From assembly GCF_016859285.1 (NCBI RefSeq), contig NC_053413.1, positions 24,891,939-24,955,938 of the forward strand: a stretch of 64,000 bases of DNA, in the 5' to 3' direction. Within the stretch, counting starts at the first letter, position 1; each line of letters begins with the position of its first letter. The position numbers were made by a program, and so were the translations under genes. Source of the DNA: Xiphias gladius. Its lineage: Eukaryota; Chordata; Actinopteri; Istiophoriformes; Xiphiidae. The notes under the pieces are model-generated. The model ran no database searches, was not told the origin of the DNA, and worked only from the letters and a program-made list of their open reading frames with translations. Positions 23,952 through 32,800 of this stretch are shown here, one piece after another.

Positions 23952-25586
23952 GTTTCTGTACAGGCCCCGGGGGAAATTTCACCCTGATGCACTGAGACAA
24001 GCCAGGGATGTGTGTAAATCCGACTGTGCATCCAAAATCCCACGTTGTCTGTGTGTGATGGCGTGACTCAGAACGCAGGGTGTCACGGAGGAAACAATGA
24101 TTATGTACCTCCTGACATCACGGAGCGCGGCATGAAAATAAATTAGTGAGACAGATTAGACCGTCCACCTATTTTGAGAGCGTCACGATGCCGAGGGATC
24201 CAGACTTGTAACCGCCGCCGGCCTTTTTCACAGCTTTGGAAAAATGTTTTTGCTCTGTCCGCCACTTTCGTGCCCCGCGTTCAGTGAGGTCTCCCCTATC
24301 CGTGTTGCTGTGCAGGTCTACCTGGAGAGGCTCCTGACCTACGCAGAGATTGACATCTGTCCGGGGAACTGGAAGAGGATTGTTCTGGGTGCTATCCTGC
24401 TGGCCTCCAAGGTCTGGGATGACCAGGCTGTCTGGAATGTCGACTACTGCCAGATCCTCAAGGATATCACCGTGGAGGACATGTGAGTGTCGGGCGGGAA
24501 GGTTGCGGGAATATTAGATACTTGTACTAAGGTTAATACGACCTTTATCTATCTCTCTTGTGAGGGACATTTAGTTTAGGACTTTGATTCGGGATTACAA
24601 ATCATGGTAGGATTAGATTTGAATTTAGTTTAATATGGACAAAAAGGTTCATGAAGATGAATCCCTCACAACGATAAACTTGTTTTCCATCATAATCTAA
24701 TATCACAATCCCAGAGAAGAAGACTAAAAACGATGGGTTTTAGGTACGGATGGTTCTGAATCCCAGGGCAGGATCAGATGAAACGGGGGAAAGGCCCTCA
24801 AGGCCTCAGCAATGCCCAGCTCCCACGCTTTGTTTGGATAAGAAGCCTTGTGATATTCTGTGTCTGCTCCGGGGTTTGTGAGTCCAGAGGGACCTAGTTT
24901 TTATCGTGAAAGTCCTTCGCTCAGTCCGGTGATGCAGAAATGTCACGGATCCTCTCAACAGGAACGAACTGGAGCGCCAGTTCCTGGAGCTGTTGCAGTT
25001 CAACATCAACGTGCCGTCCAGTGTCTATGCCAAGTATTACTTTGACCTGCGATCGCTTTCGGAGTCCAACAACCTCAGCTTTCCCCTGGAGCCGCTCAGC
25101 AGGGACAAGGCCCAAAAACTAGAGGTCAGAGGCTTCCGTTCAGCTGACCGTCCACCCAGTCTTTTATCTCTCTCCTTTTTTTTTTTTTTTATCTTTGTGT
25201 TCTTATTTTTCTTTTCACGGTTCATTTTCGATTTTTCCCACTTATTTAGTCATTTGCCCTTAAAATTGAATCCACGGCTATTCTAAGCTTCTATGTGTAG
25301 GTTTTAAAATGTCTCACTTAAAAGAAAAAGACACTGTGATAGATCGCAATTCACGCTTCTATTTGCTTTTTTTTTTTTTTTCTCAGTGCAGCTAAATCCA
25401 ATCTAAATAACCATAGGACCCTCCGAAGTTTTTTATTTGAATGCAGTTTCTCCCTCGTCCTCTCTCCAGGCTATTTCCAGACTATGTGACGACAAGTACA
25501 AAGACGTGCGGAGAGCTGCCAGGAAGCGCTGGGCCAGCGCGGACAATCTATGTGGAATCAGATGGGTTCCCGCAATTCTCTCCTAA
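4992..25586 (+). CDS. ccny: cyclin Y, complete 10-exon coding region (339 aa)
   Basis: Membrane-anchored cyclin that binds and activates CDK14 (PFTK1) and CDK16; CDK14-cyclin Y phosphorylates the Wnt co-receptor LRP6, peaking at G2/M (family knowledge). Coding exons: 4992-5145, 19456-19530, 22145-22179, 22538-22632, 22741-22776, 23189-23246, 23620-23739, 24316-24482, 24962-25124, 25470-25586. All junctions are GT-AG and the phases join into one 1,020-nt frame. The protein starts MGSTTSCC, a myristoylation glycine followed by palmitoylatable cysteines. LQHISDREN lies at residues 41-49, [10 protein letters not shown] around 97-106 includes the Ser100-type 14-3-3 site, and the cyclin box spans about 143-265 with [14 protein letters not shown]. 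It ends ...PAILS. Human CCNY is 341 aa, so this copy is full length. The DRENVDELNMEF junction and KSEVP segment favour CCNY over CCNYL1. The C-terminal tail is somewhat divergent. Orthology is very likely. Confidence 0.97.
5146..11500 (+). other. ccny: ccny intron 1, 5' part
   Basis: No coding sequence recognised. It holds G11 at 5399-5409, a short perfect hairpin (GCAGACCCG arms, 7470-7490), a GA-rich patch at 10670-10715, and a block at about 8640-8740 rich in GCTAGC/GCTAAC motifs that resembles a common fish interspersed repeat. Confidence 0.6.
11690..11960. mobile_element. Probable interspersed repeat in ccny intron 1
   Basis: The wording of this block (GGCAAAGTCAAGGCAGTGGTC, then GGGAGCAGGTGTGTAGACAG) resembles a DNA-transposon-derived repeat seen widely in fish introns. 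It has no transposase frame. Class not determined. Confidence 0.3.
12592..12624 (+). repeat. (CAG)11 trinucleotide repeat in ccny intron 1
   Basis: Thirty-three bases of uninterrupted CAG, just before the enhancer-like segment at 12.66 kb. Confidence 0.97.
12660..13060. promoter_or_regulatory. Candidate conserved enhancer in ccny intron 1
   Basis: Non-repetitive DNA dense in developmental factor motifs: TCF/LEF-like CCTTTGATTG near 12766, TAATGAG near 12842, TAATTA at 12894-12899, and a POU octamer ATTTGCAT at 12963-12970 directly joined to TAATGAG. This matches the style of vertebrate conserved non-coding elements. Conservation was not tested. Confidence 0.4.
13540..13770. promoter_or_regulatory. 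Second candidate enhancer in ccny intron 1
   Basis: Complex sequence between long A/T homopolymer stretches, with CATAATCAGCTGCTTG (E-box CAGCTG), GGAATAATTAATAC and a SOX/FOX-like CATTGTGTTTGC near 13745. The contrast with the surrounding low-complexity DNA suggests selection. Inference only. Confidence 0.3.
14299..14574 (+). repeat. Two compound (TG)n microsatellites
   Basis: TG runs at 14299-14372 and 14506-14574, interrupted by GCGC, TTGG and ATCTATC, separated by about 130 bases of ordinary sequence. Confidence 0.95.
14700..19455 (+). other. ccny: ccny intron 1, 3' part
   Basis: No exon recognised. Contains (TG)28 at 17046-17102 and T-rich runs at 15039-15052 and 16010-16026. The exon 2 acceptor is at 19454-19455. 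Confidence 0.6.
17046..17102 (+). repeat. (TG)28 microsatellite
   Basis: Uninterrupted TG dinucleotide run in ccny intron 1. Confidence 0.97.
19456..19530 (+). CDS. ccny: ccny coding exon 2 (75 nt)
   Basis: Acceptor ...TTTTGACAG, donor GTAAGT. Encodes [25 protein letters not shown], the conserved cyclin Y linker. Enters and leaves in phase 1, so the exon is symmetric and skipping it would keep the frame. Confidence 0.95.
19590..19930. mobile_element. Probable interspersed repeat at the start of ccny intron 2
   Basis: The segment containing CGGCAACCGCTCGTCCGATC, then GAGGGCCCGTGGAGGTGCAG, resembles a dispersed fish repeat. It lies only 60 bases after exon 2. Class unknown. Confidence 0.35.
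20476..20706. repeat. 231-bp imperfect foldback (inverted repeat) in ccny intron 2
   Basis: Left arm 20476-20519 (CTCCCTGGATGAGGATTA ... TTTTTATTGAA) and right arm 20664-20706 (TCAATAAAAA ... TAATCCTCATCCGGGGAG) are imperfect reverse complements over about 44 bases. The 18-mer in the left arm matches with one difference. The centre (about 144 bases) is unique. Confidence 0.85.
20733..22144 (+). other. ccny: Remainder of ccny intron 2
   Basis: No exon seen. Contains a CTCF-like motif (minus strand) at 21860-21874 with one mismatch. Confidence 0.5.
22145..22179 (+). CDS. ccny: ccny coding exon 3 (35 nt microexon-sized)
   Basis: Acceptor TTTCTGTAG, donor GTGAGT. Encodes [12 protein letters not shown], matching the [12 protein letters not shown] segment of cyclin Y. 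Only 35 nt long and enclosed by a 2.6-kb and a 0.36-kb intron. Leaves in phase 0. Confidence 0.93.
22469..22530 (+). repeat. (TG)31 microsatellite abutting the ccny exon 4 acceptor
   Basis: Sixty-two bases of pure TG end only seven bases before the exon 4 start. The repeat occupies the position of the polypyrimidine tract in a 358-nt intron. Confidence 0.97.
22538..22632 (+). CDS. ccny: ccny coding exon 4 (95 nt)
   Basis: Encodes [20 protein letters not shown] and on to [11 protein letters not shown], then 2 nt of Cys120. The CSSCSTIF stretch aligns with human KYSSCSTIF and contains the Ser100 site. The acceptor is GCTGGTAG directly behind a (TG)31 microsatellite rather than a normal pyrimidine tract. 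The donor is GTCAGA, which is GT but weak. The length is 95 nt, so skipping would shift the frame. Confidence 0.93.
22741..22776 (+). CDS. ccny: ccny coding exon 5 (36 nt)
   Basis: Strong pyrimidine tract and acceptor TTTCTTTTACAG; donor GTGAGC. Encodes (C)[11 protein letters not shown](R), the segment leading into the cyclin box. Enters and leaves in phase 2 (36 nt, symmetric). Confidence 0.95.
23189..23246 (+). CDS. ccny: ccny coding exon 6 (58 nt)
   Basis: Acceptor CTCACTCCAG, donor GTAAGA. Encodes (R)[19 protein letters not shown], corresponding to human [20 protein letters not shown]. Leaves in phase 0. Confidence 0.96.
23320..23619 (+). repeat. Pyrimidine-rich tract filling ccny intron 6
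   Basis: About 290 bases of mostly C/T on the plus strand, including C9 at 23522-23530, run up to the exon 7 acceptor. Strongly strand-asymmetric and low in complexity. Confidence 0.85.
23620..23739 (+). CDS. ccny: ccny coding exon 7 (120 nt, cyclin box start)
   Basis: Acceptor TTCTTCCAG at the end of a 290-base pyrimidine-rich intron; donor GTAGGA. Encodes [30 protein letters not shown], then [10 protein letters not shown]. This is the first helical part of the cyclin fold. Phase 0 at both ends. Confidence 0.97.
23882..23947 (+). repeat. (CA)33 microsatellite in ccny intron 7
   Basis: Uninterrupted CA run, the longest in the window, shortly after a T-rich run of about 18 bases at 23824-23841. 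Confidence 0.98.
24316..24482 (+). CDS. ccny: ccny coding exon 8 (167 nt, cyclin box core)
   Basis: Acceptor TGTTGCTGTGCAG, donor GTGAGT. Encodes [20 protein letters not shown] then [20 protein letters not shown] and [16 protein letters not shown], the most conserved block of the Y-type cyclins and the CDK-contacting region. Met247 is split across the junction. Confidence 0.98.
24962..25124 (+). CDS. ccny: ccny coding exon 9 (163 nt)
   Basis: Acceptor CTCTCAACAG, donor GTCAGA (the same weak hexamer as exon 4). Encodes [32 protein letters not shown], then [19 protein letters not shown] and KLE, the second half of the cyclin fold. Leaves in phase 0. Confidence 0.97.
25470..25586 (+). CDS. ccny: ccny coding exon 10 with stop codon
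   Basis: Acceptor CTCTCTCCAG. Encodes [20 protein letters not shown], then [18 protein letters not shown] and a TAA stop at 25584-25586. The human tail is RKRSASADNL...PAIIS. The 14-3-3-site serine equivalent to Ser326 is kept (WASAD), while the serine two residues before it is tryptophan here. Confidence 0.93.
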   Translation, partial: AISRLCDDKYKDVRRAARKRWASADNLCGIRWVPAILS

Positions 25587-26290
25587 CCGTGAATCCGCGG
25601 CCCTGTGCCGAACCCCGGCGTCGGGCTACAGACACTAACCGCGTCCCCCCGCTGACGGGGGGGGGGGGCAAACTCTAGAAACAGAGGTTGGTGGAAATAG
25701 ACCAACGTGGTTGTGTGCTGAGTTCAAGAGCTTCATTCTGCAAACCCAGATAACACCAATAATACCAAGACCTCACACTTTCAAACTGGAGGCAACGAAA
25801 CTGAAACCACATCCGTAGTTTTGGGAGATGAGGTAAACTCCGGAGAGATCTCTGACCTAACTTAACTGATGCCTTCGCAGTGCCTCAAGTCAGCATCGAA
25901 AGAAGAGAAGGGAGTTCCTGGTTGTCTTATCACCTGTGGAGAAAAGTCCAGCTTTGGACCGTAAAGGACGCCCTGGACACGACGGAGCCTTCAGACCTCT
26001 GCGGACGGCAGCGTGCGCCTGCCTTAATGTAAAGCCTCTGTGTTGAGTTTTCTGGTTTTGTCTGACTAATCTGTTTGTTTGACATTAACCTGCCTTTCAG
26101 ATGGCCCTGGAACTTTACAATGAAGCACATTATTTATTTGACCTTTTTATTATTTGAACTTTTCAGCAGTTGCAGCTGCCTGGTCCCTAACTGCAGAATT
26201 TCAGAATCCCTAGCGTAGCACTGGAGTTTGTACCGATTATTTATTTCCTCTGACAGGTCTCAGAATAATAAAAGTGTCCGCAAGTTTTCT
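25587..26290 (+). terminator. ccny: ccny 3' UTR with poly(A) signal
   Basis: After the TAA stop there is about 700 bases without a frame of interest, then AATAAA at 26267-26272 followed by GT-rich sequence (AAAGTGTCCG...GTTTTCTTCT), a normal cleavage context. A further AATAAA at 27944-27949 could serve a longer isoform. A G12 run lies at 25657-25668. Confidence 0.6.
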
Positions 26291-28139
26291 TCTCTGGAAA
26301 TCTTTTTACACAAGGTTTACACTATTTGTGGTGTACCTCTTGATACTCAGGTAGTCTGCTTAGCGTGATGATTGATATTGATGCTCCTCGTTTGAGTTAT
26401 GCTGAGGGTTGAAATCTAACCAGTGACAAGCAAACTGCCGACGAAAGGGGGTCGATTTCCCGCAGATCAAAGTACGGACTCTCGCCGAGCCAAGCCGAAG
26501 TCTCGATGCCCGTCAGGACTCTGAGTAGAGTCAGTGCATCTCTCTGCTGACCTCTAGTGGATATTTGAGCCCTGAGGAAAAGGCACCAATTAGAGGTTTC
26601 GGTGATTTTTAAAGAGTCAGTTCACTCGAATTCCAAAATCTTAGTGGAGCGGTGATTTCTTCCTCCACTCCACGAATGAATGGCAGTTTGCTTTTGCTGT
26701 GATGGGCAGTGACAGACATCCAAAAACACGTCAATGGGCAAATAAAACCAAAACAAACCTACGAGATGAGATACCGCCAGATGCAAGTGAGAAAATATGT
26801 CTTGGAAGGTGGCGCTGCTAATTGGACAAATATGCAGGGGTTAGTTTGCGCTTGCACAGATGTGTTTAGCGCCTCGGTTTTAGATTCAGACATACTAGTT
26901 CATCCTCAGACCAACAGAATAATCACAGCTGGGTACACAGGTCTGACAGGGACACTCTGGAGAGGATGTGAGGAGGCCACAGGGCGCTGCTTCGTTTTTA
27001 TTTCCTCAGTGCTACGGAGCCCGATGACAACACAATACATCCACAGAGCATTTGGGAAACCTTAAATCCAAAAAACAAAAAAAAAAGAATCTCCAGTCTC
27101 ATAGGTCTCAAGCTCAGTGGCTGCTACCGCAGTGTCTTTTTTTTCCTGGCCGACCCCTTCACAGTGCTGTCGTATTCATGAGTTAGTTTGTTCATTCATA
27201 AACCTTAAATCCGATGACAACATCCATAAGAACTCCGCGGTGGTACCACTACACAGCATTGTTAAAATCCGTCAAGCTTTCACGGGACACCACTACTTTG
27301 CTGAGGAACTGGGAACAAAGTTAACTTTTCAACAGCGGACTTAACCAAAGAAAACTGTACGAATGGGGGGGGGGTTCGCATTATAAGACATCTGTAAAGA
27401 AGCTGTCACAGGTGTGATCACCACAGTCACTAGGGTGTGACCAACAGCAGCGGCGTATCCTGGATTAAGGCACTAGCCATGGTGAACGCTCCCAATTTCC
27501 AAAAAACGGTCAGAATCGGTCAAAGGATACCAAGGAAGTGACCTAGGGTTTGATTGAGCACAAGGATAAAACATTCTTTTGGTATTTGCGTATGTCAACC
27601 AAACAGAAAGAGGAACAATATTAACCATTTTCCTGCACTTGTACTCTTTTCAATCTCAATATGAAGGTTATTTAATAAAACCCGACGGCTGAGCCAAGAA
27701 CTTAATAGTCTTGAAACCTCTGACAAATTCATTCTTGTCTATCTCCATTAAGCATCTCACTTCAGTCTAATTGCTAATGGCAAACAACTGATCAGGGTTT
27801 GATTATTTTTTTTTTTAAAAACGTGTCTGAAAACTGAAGCACTACAGTTATTTTGAAAACCAACTTTGTACAGTGTATGAAGAGTTCCAAAAGTGAGACA
27901 GGTCAATTGTAAATTACTTGTGGATTTGTTGATTTGTGTTTTTAATAAAAGAAAATGCTCTTGTCCAGCGATTCTGAGTCTTTCACAACCGATTTGTAGA
28001 TTTTAGACATTTTTGACATTTTTTTCATCGCACTGGCATTAAAATTGAGCTGCCATCTCACTGTCTCCCTAAAGTAATAATAATTCATTTTGATTGTCTT
28101 GTGATGAGATTAACACCTTAAAGTGAGCGAATACAGTTT
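26291..28139. other. Intergenic DNA between ccny and gjd4
   Basis: No coding sequence recognised. Contains a CTCF-like motif with one mismatch at 26546-26560 (minus), a G10 run at 27365-27374, and AATAAA at 27944-27949 that may serve a long ccny 3' UTR. The 26.65-27.06 kb part may be repeat-derived. Confidence 0.5.
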
Positions 28140-28517
28140 GACTTGACGCCGTTCGGCTGTCTGACTCAAGTTCACTGATTGTCCATTACGAGCTGTCCTG
28201 GATATGATGGACAGCCTCCAGTGAGTTCGCCTGGTACCCAGACAATCCCAACAATGCTTTGATGGCAGCCTGGTAAGAATAGCGCGCCGCACAGGTCCTG
28301 GCCCCTGCTGACAAGAGCGGGAGGCAGTAACGCGGCATCAGGAGGGGACCGTGCTCGGTGGCAGGCAGTGAGGGTCGGCGCTGTAGTCCCGGACCAGTGG
28401 TGAAGGGGACAGCAACCCGGGAACACCACCTGGGTACAGAATCGAGTCCGTTTGGATTTTCCATTTCCTCGGGAAGAGTTTGAAGGCGTTTTCGGACGGG
28501 GATCGGGCTGCTGAACA
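28140..28517 (+). promoter_or_regulatory. gjd4: gjd4 putative promoter and 5' leader
   Basis: Moderately GC-rich DNA directly upstream of the gjd4 start. No TATA box or convincing initiator was recognised. Boundaries are inferred from position only. Confidence 0.3.
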
Positions 28518-28581
28518 ATGAGGACGATGGGAGCAATAGATCTACTCTTCATCGCTATCGGTCAGAATGTGTCCTTTATGG
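28518..28581 (+). CDS. gjd4: gjd4 coding exon 1 (21 codons plus 1 nt)
   Basis: Encodes MRTMGAIDLLFIAIGQNVSF then M, the N-terminal helix that lines the connexin pore, aligning with human MEGVDLLGFL from Met4. Donor GTAAGT at 28582. The exon is too short to be found by length, and was located by the need for a connexin N-terminus upstream of GKTWW. Confidence 0.85.
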
Positions 28582-30308
28582 GTAAGTTATTTGAAAGTTT
28601 TTCTTCTGTCGGCTCAAGTGTTAAAATAAAGCAGTATACGATATTTACATCTGTATTTGATGTAAACCAAATATACAGCATGTGTGTGAAATCATGAAAA
28701 AAGAATGTGATTCTTGGTTCTTCTGTTACGATTCAAAAAGGCATTAGAAGTAAAAAATGACAAACCCTGATTCAGTGTTGGCAGTAACTGTGTGTGACAC
28801 ACTGTCACAGCTCTTCTCCAACCATGGTGACATTATTCTTTCCCTTGAAATTTTCTCATTTGTTGTTAGCCTTTTTAGATTTGTTCATTTAATTTAAAGG
28901 CCTGTTTTCACGTATCTGTAAACATCAACATTGATGTAATTTTACTCATTTTGTTCTTTTAATATCCATACAGACATTAAGTCATAGTTTTGTGTTTGCT
29001 GTAACTGTCGGTTGTTGGCTTTATGATATTGTGTCCTTATTCAGCTTCATTTCTACATGTGACCTATTAGTGGGTGCTGAAAATACATCCGAAGAAAAAA
29101 CCATTGACCTGCTGCCGTTACATTGTACGTTACGTGGTCGTCTCTTGCCCCTTGCAGGCAAAACCTGGTGGATGCTGATGCTGGTCTTGCGTCTGCTGGT
29201 AGTCCTGCTGGCCGGCTTCACCCTCTTCAGTGACGAGCAGGAGAGATTTATCTGCAACACCATCCAGCCGGGCTGCTCGAACGTGTGTTTTGATGTATTC
29301 GCTCCTGTATCTGTCCTCCGTCTCTGGCTCTTCCACCTTATTCTTCTCTGTCTTCCACACGCGCTGTTTGCCACCTACGTCATGCACAAACTGTTGACAT
29401 ATCCTTACTTTGGAGCCGTCTACTGTGACAGGGGTCGAGGGGGTTCCCCGTTCACTCGCGAGAACTCGAGCTCCTCGAGAGAAGCGTCCTTGCATAAAGC
29501 TCCACTTCCCGACCTCCCAGGTGAATGGGGAGCACCGCGCTTCTACTGCGCTTACTTCCTTGCTGTAATTCTACGGATCCTTCTAGAAGTTGTTTTCGGC
29601 GCAGGCCAGTTTTTCCTCTTTGGTTTGTCTGTTCCAAAGAGCTTCCTCTGTTACGAGGCTCCCTGCACATCTGGAGTTGAATGCTACATCTCCAGGCCCA
29701 CTGAAAAGACCTTAATGCTCCACTTCATGCTGGGCGTTGCCTCCCTGTCCATTCTGCTAAGTTTGGTTGACATGTTGAGCTCCATGAAGGCGATGGTGAG
29801 ATGGAGGAGGAGGAGGGAGATGCTGATGGAGGAGATGGGCAAGGGAGAACGAGGCAGCATGTTTACAACGACGACTGTGACTGAAGACAGCCACGTTCTT
29901 TTAACCAGAAGAATCAGCCCGGGCGGAAGCTCAACGGACGCTGTCAAAGACGAAAAACGTGCCACTGGTTTTGTGCCAAATGACGAACTCCTTCACGTAA
30001 AAGTGAATGGTGGGCCCCCCCCTAAAACTAGTGTATCTGCCGATGAGAAGAGCCCAGAAAACGAAGACGCTAAGGTGGACATGGCTCACTCACCTACTCC
30101 CATGAGCACTCCGGCGCCAACTCACTTTGTCCTCCACAGCCACCTGAGACCTCCAGTATCCCCGCGCCCAGACAGAGGACCACCACTGAACCCCAGGGCG
30201 CCAACACCCGTCGGTGTCAAAAAGCCGGGCCAGTGCACCGCGGTGGGCGCAAGCTCAGGCCAGCAGTCTGATAGCAGTGAATCGCAGGACAGGAGGGCGT
30301 GGGTGTAA
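28518..30308 (+). CDS. gjd4: connexin delta-4 (gap junction protein, about 404 aa, two exons)
   Basis: Gap-junction subunit: six make a hemichannel that docks to a neighbouring cell. Coding exons are 28518-28581 and 29158-30308, joined GT-AG within the codon for Gly22, the early-intron position typical of delta connexins. Four membrane spans lie near residues 24-43, 77-97, 152-176 and 206-228. Extracellular loop 1 has C-X6-C-X3-C at Cys54, Cys61, Cys65 (CNTIQPGCSNVC), and loop 2 has C-X4-C-X5-C at Cys186, Cys191, Cys197. YISRPTEKT precedes span 4. The long cytoplasmic tail (230-404) is Pro/Ser-rich and ends AWV, a PDZ-binding-like end resembling EWV in human GJD4. Location between ccny and fzd8 supports GJD4. 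Two starts are possible, Met1 (28518) and Met4 (28527). Met4 has the better Kozak context and aligns with the human start. Confidence 0.93.
29158..30308 (+). CDS. gjd4: gjd4 coding exon 2
   Basis: Acceptor CCCCTTGCAG, then GKTWWMLMLVLRLLVVLLAG. It holds all four membrane spans, both docking loops and the cytoplasmic tail, ending at TAA 30306-30308. The frame stays open for 166 nt upstream into the intron (an ATG at 28992), but that extension lacks any connexin N-terminus and sits before a good acceptor, so it is intronic. Confidence 0.95.
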
Positions 30309-31425
30309 GTGGCTGCCGTTGGACAAAACAAAATGCTCGACAAGCCCAGACATTTTCCACTGTACGGTGCCAGCCACGTACCAGATGGCAGCGACACATG
30401 CTTGCTAACTTACTAAATGTTGTCTTGCTAAAGAGACAAATATTTTTCTCAGGAGTCGGCCAAGTCCAAAACAAACCCCAGAGTGGAGTGAATATTGGAC
30501 AAGATTCATCCGGTGGCCAGAAAAACCACAAATCAACGCTACTGTTTGCTAACGCGTTTGACGTGGCAAACTTTTCGAAGGCAACTGGCCAAATGCTGTG
30601 TTTTCAGCTCGTTCCTCTGCCCCCAAGTGGCCAGAGCCAGTCATCACAGAAATTCTTGTAATTTCGCCATGTAGCAAGCAGCTCAAGGGCTCACAGGATG
30701 TAAAAGTAATATATACTGTAGATAGAAGAAGACACTTGTGAACCTCACACACATTCAACAACATTTCAAAAAAATTCGCCACCTTGTGTCAGTCTCAATT
30801 TTTTTTTGGTGATGTTTGGTTTCACATGACAAAACTGATGTGTATTTTTTCCTTGTGTGCTATTACCCACTGTTGTTTTTAAATGAGTAACAACAAAATT
30901 AGCAAATTGATCAGATATATATCATTCAGTAAAATGCAGCGGATTCACACTGTTTTACTTTTGTACAGTCCAGGGCATCTTCGTTTAATACCTGTTACAC
31001 AATAAGCTGTTCCGGTTTTGCTGTGAGGAAATGAGTCCCTCAAACACACACGGGGTGACTTTGACGACGCAGTGGTTGCAGTGCTCAGCTGTTGTCTGGA
31101 TTACTGCGCGCCGACAGCCACAACAGACACACTGACCCGACCTCTGACATCTCACGCGACCACCCCCCGAACCCGGCCATGACCTGACTTAAGCCAGCCC
31201 CGCTCGGATAACTTAAGACCTTCAACCTTCTCGCCACCGGCGTTCGACTCGGCGTGGAGACACAGTTCCGCCGTCTGACCTATATGATACGGAGAGCGAT
31301 GAGCGATCACTGTCACATTGGACTGTACGTTTGATCAAATCCTGTATTCAGGACATTTTCTTTTGTCCAAAGAGTGTCTCAGGTGAAGAAGGTTCAAAAA
31401 CTCAGAAAAGGAAAATAAACCTAAA
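30309..31425 (+). terminator. gjd4: gjd4 3' UTR region, candidate poly(A) signal
   Basis: Non-coding sequence after the gjd4 stop. The first good AATAAA is at 31414-31419 (GGAAAATAAACC). The part from about 30420 to 30660 reads like an interspersed fish repeat, so the real 3' UTR may be interrupted by it or end earlier. Confidence 0.35.
30420..30660. mobile_element. Probable interspersed repeat 3' of gjd4
   Basis: AAAGAGACAAATATTTTTCT, CAGGAGTCGGCC, GTGAATATTGGAC, TTCATCCGGTGG and CTGCCCCCAAGTGGCCAGAG occur in an order that resembles a dispersed fish repeat. No transposase frame. Confidence 0.4.
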
Positions 31426-32269
31426 GGAAAGAACTTGAAATGTGTGTGTGTGTGTGCATTGTATATATACCATATATTATTATATATACACTATTGTATC
31501 CATTATTATGCATTAGTTATTAGTTATTTCCATTAATTTGTGCTGGTTCCTTTTTAACGTTTTTTTTTATTTTAAATTTTGACTGGTTTTCTGTCAACAA
31601 CAATAACTGGATTTATTGTTTCTTTGAGTATTTCAATCCCAAAAACGATGAAAAAGTGTCAGAAAACCTCGCTCTACGAGCAACAAACTCTCAGCTGACA
31701 TAACTGTCGCAGTTAATGGGACACCTATTTTAACTTCAGTCAGTAACTGACACTCCTGTCTGGTCAAAACGATGACCATGGATGCAACGGCGCAACCCCT
31801 GAGCCGCATAACCTCCGGCGTAGCCGTGACCCTAACGCACGCCTCATACCGTTCCCATTCTTCTTCTGCCGTGGAATTTGGGGCAGCTAAGACGTGCAGA
31901 AGCGTTAGCGGGGGGGGGGGCAGCGGTCGGTTGGGTGCTCAGAGAAAGGCCTGTAGTGTAGCTGGTGGAGGTCAAGAGGTCGGACAAGCAAACCTGGTGA
32001 CCCTTCGCATGCATACGTACGTATAAGTTGCCCCTGAGGTGACGCTGCGTGTCTGTTGTCGCTGACCTTCCCGCAGCTCGTAAACCTAACACTCATGCAC
32101 AAAATACACACAAAAACAATTTTGTAAGCCGCTTGTCCTTGGCAAAATCCAAGCCACCGTGTCTGTCTGAACACATGGGACAGTCATGATATCAGCCATG
32201 TTAAAACACAACTTATATACAGGATTTTTACTGGCACATGTCTGAAAGTGTCTAAAACTCAATGAAGAG
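31000..32269. other. Intergenic DNA between gjd4 and fzd8, left part
   Basis: No gene recognised. A short (TG)8, AT-rich TATATA sequence at 31441-31500 and a G11 run at 31910-31920. Confidence 0.5.
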
Positions 32270-32713
32270 AAACTACGTGGACAAAAGTACGCGGACACCC
32301 GAACATTACATCCATATGTGATAGTTGAGCCACTGTCAGCATTAATCTGCTGCTTTAACAGTCTCCACTCTTCTCTGAAGGTCGGTGACGAGACTCTGGA
32401 ACTTGGCTGCAGGGCCTTGCTCCCATTTATAGCCACGAGAGCGTTAGCGAGGGGCGGCCGCTGACGTTGGGTGACGGGGCCTGGCTCGCAATCGGCGTTC
32501 CGGTTCATCCCGAAGGTGCCGGATGGGCTTAATGTCAGGGCTCTGTGCAGGCCAGTCACGGACCTGGTTTTGTGCCCGGGGGCACTGCCATGTTGAAACG
32601 CCGAAAGGGTCTTCACCGACTTACACTCAGAGGTTTAACCCAAAACCGTGAAAAACAGCCCCAGACCAAAAGTGCACAAAAGTCCGTCCACATACGTTTG
32701 GCCACGCCGTGTA
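32270..32713 (-). mobile_element. Tc1/mariner-like transposon, internally deleted and decayed
   Basis: Diverged terminal inverted repeats: left ACGTGGACAAAAGTACGCGG at about 32274, and right, read on the minus strand, GTGGCCAAACGTATGTGGAC ending near 32713. Between them, on the minus strand, is a fragment of transposase: FQHGSAPGHK (compare QxDNAPxH of the catalytic region), then in a shifted frame WPAQSPDIKPIRHLRDE and PERRLRARP. The aspartate of the NAP motif is already replaced and the frame is broken, so it is a dead, deleted copy of about 444 bp versus about 1.3-1.6 kb for a full element. Confidence 0.85.
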
Positions 32714-32785
32714 AAATTAAAAATACCCAGAAACCCTTTCAGATGTTGACACATTGCTCTCACATAACCTGAGAATGTTGCCTTT

Positions 32786-32800
32786 ACCGCCATCTAGTGG
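32786..32800 (-). promoter_or_regulatory. CTCF-like site, minus orientation
   Basis: The minus strand reads CCACTAGATGGCGGT, which fits every position of the CTCF core consensus CCASYAGRKGGCRSY. It lies 2.5 kb downstream of gjd4, 70 bases beyond the Tc1 remnant. Occupancy unknown. Confidence 0.5.

Noticed and set aside
28992..29157. Upstream extension of the gjd4 reading frame with its own ATG
   Set aside because: It has no connexin N-terminus, and a strong acceptor follows at 29157. Joining to the 28518-28581 exon restores the expected connexin start.
32086..32616. 176-codon minus-strand open frame as a gene
   Set aside because: It runs through the decayed Tc1 copy, mixing a shifted transposase fragment with unrelated DNA.
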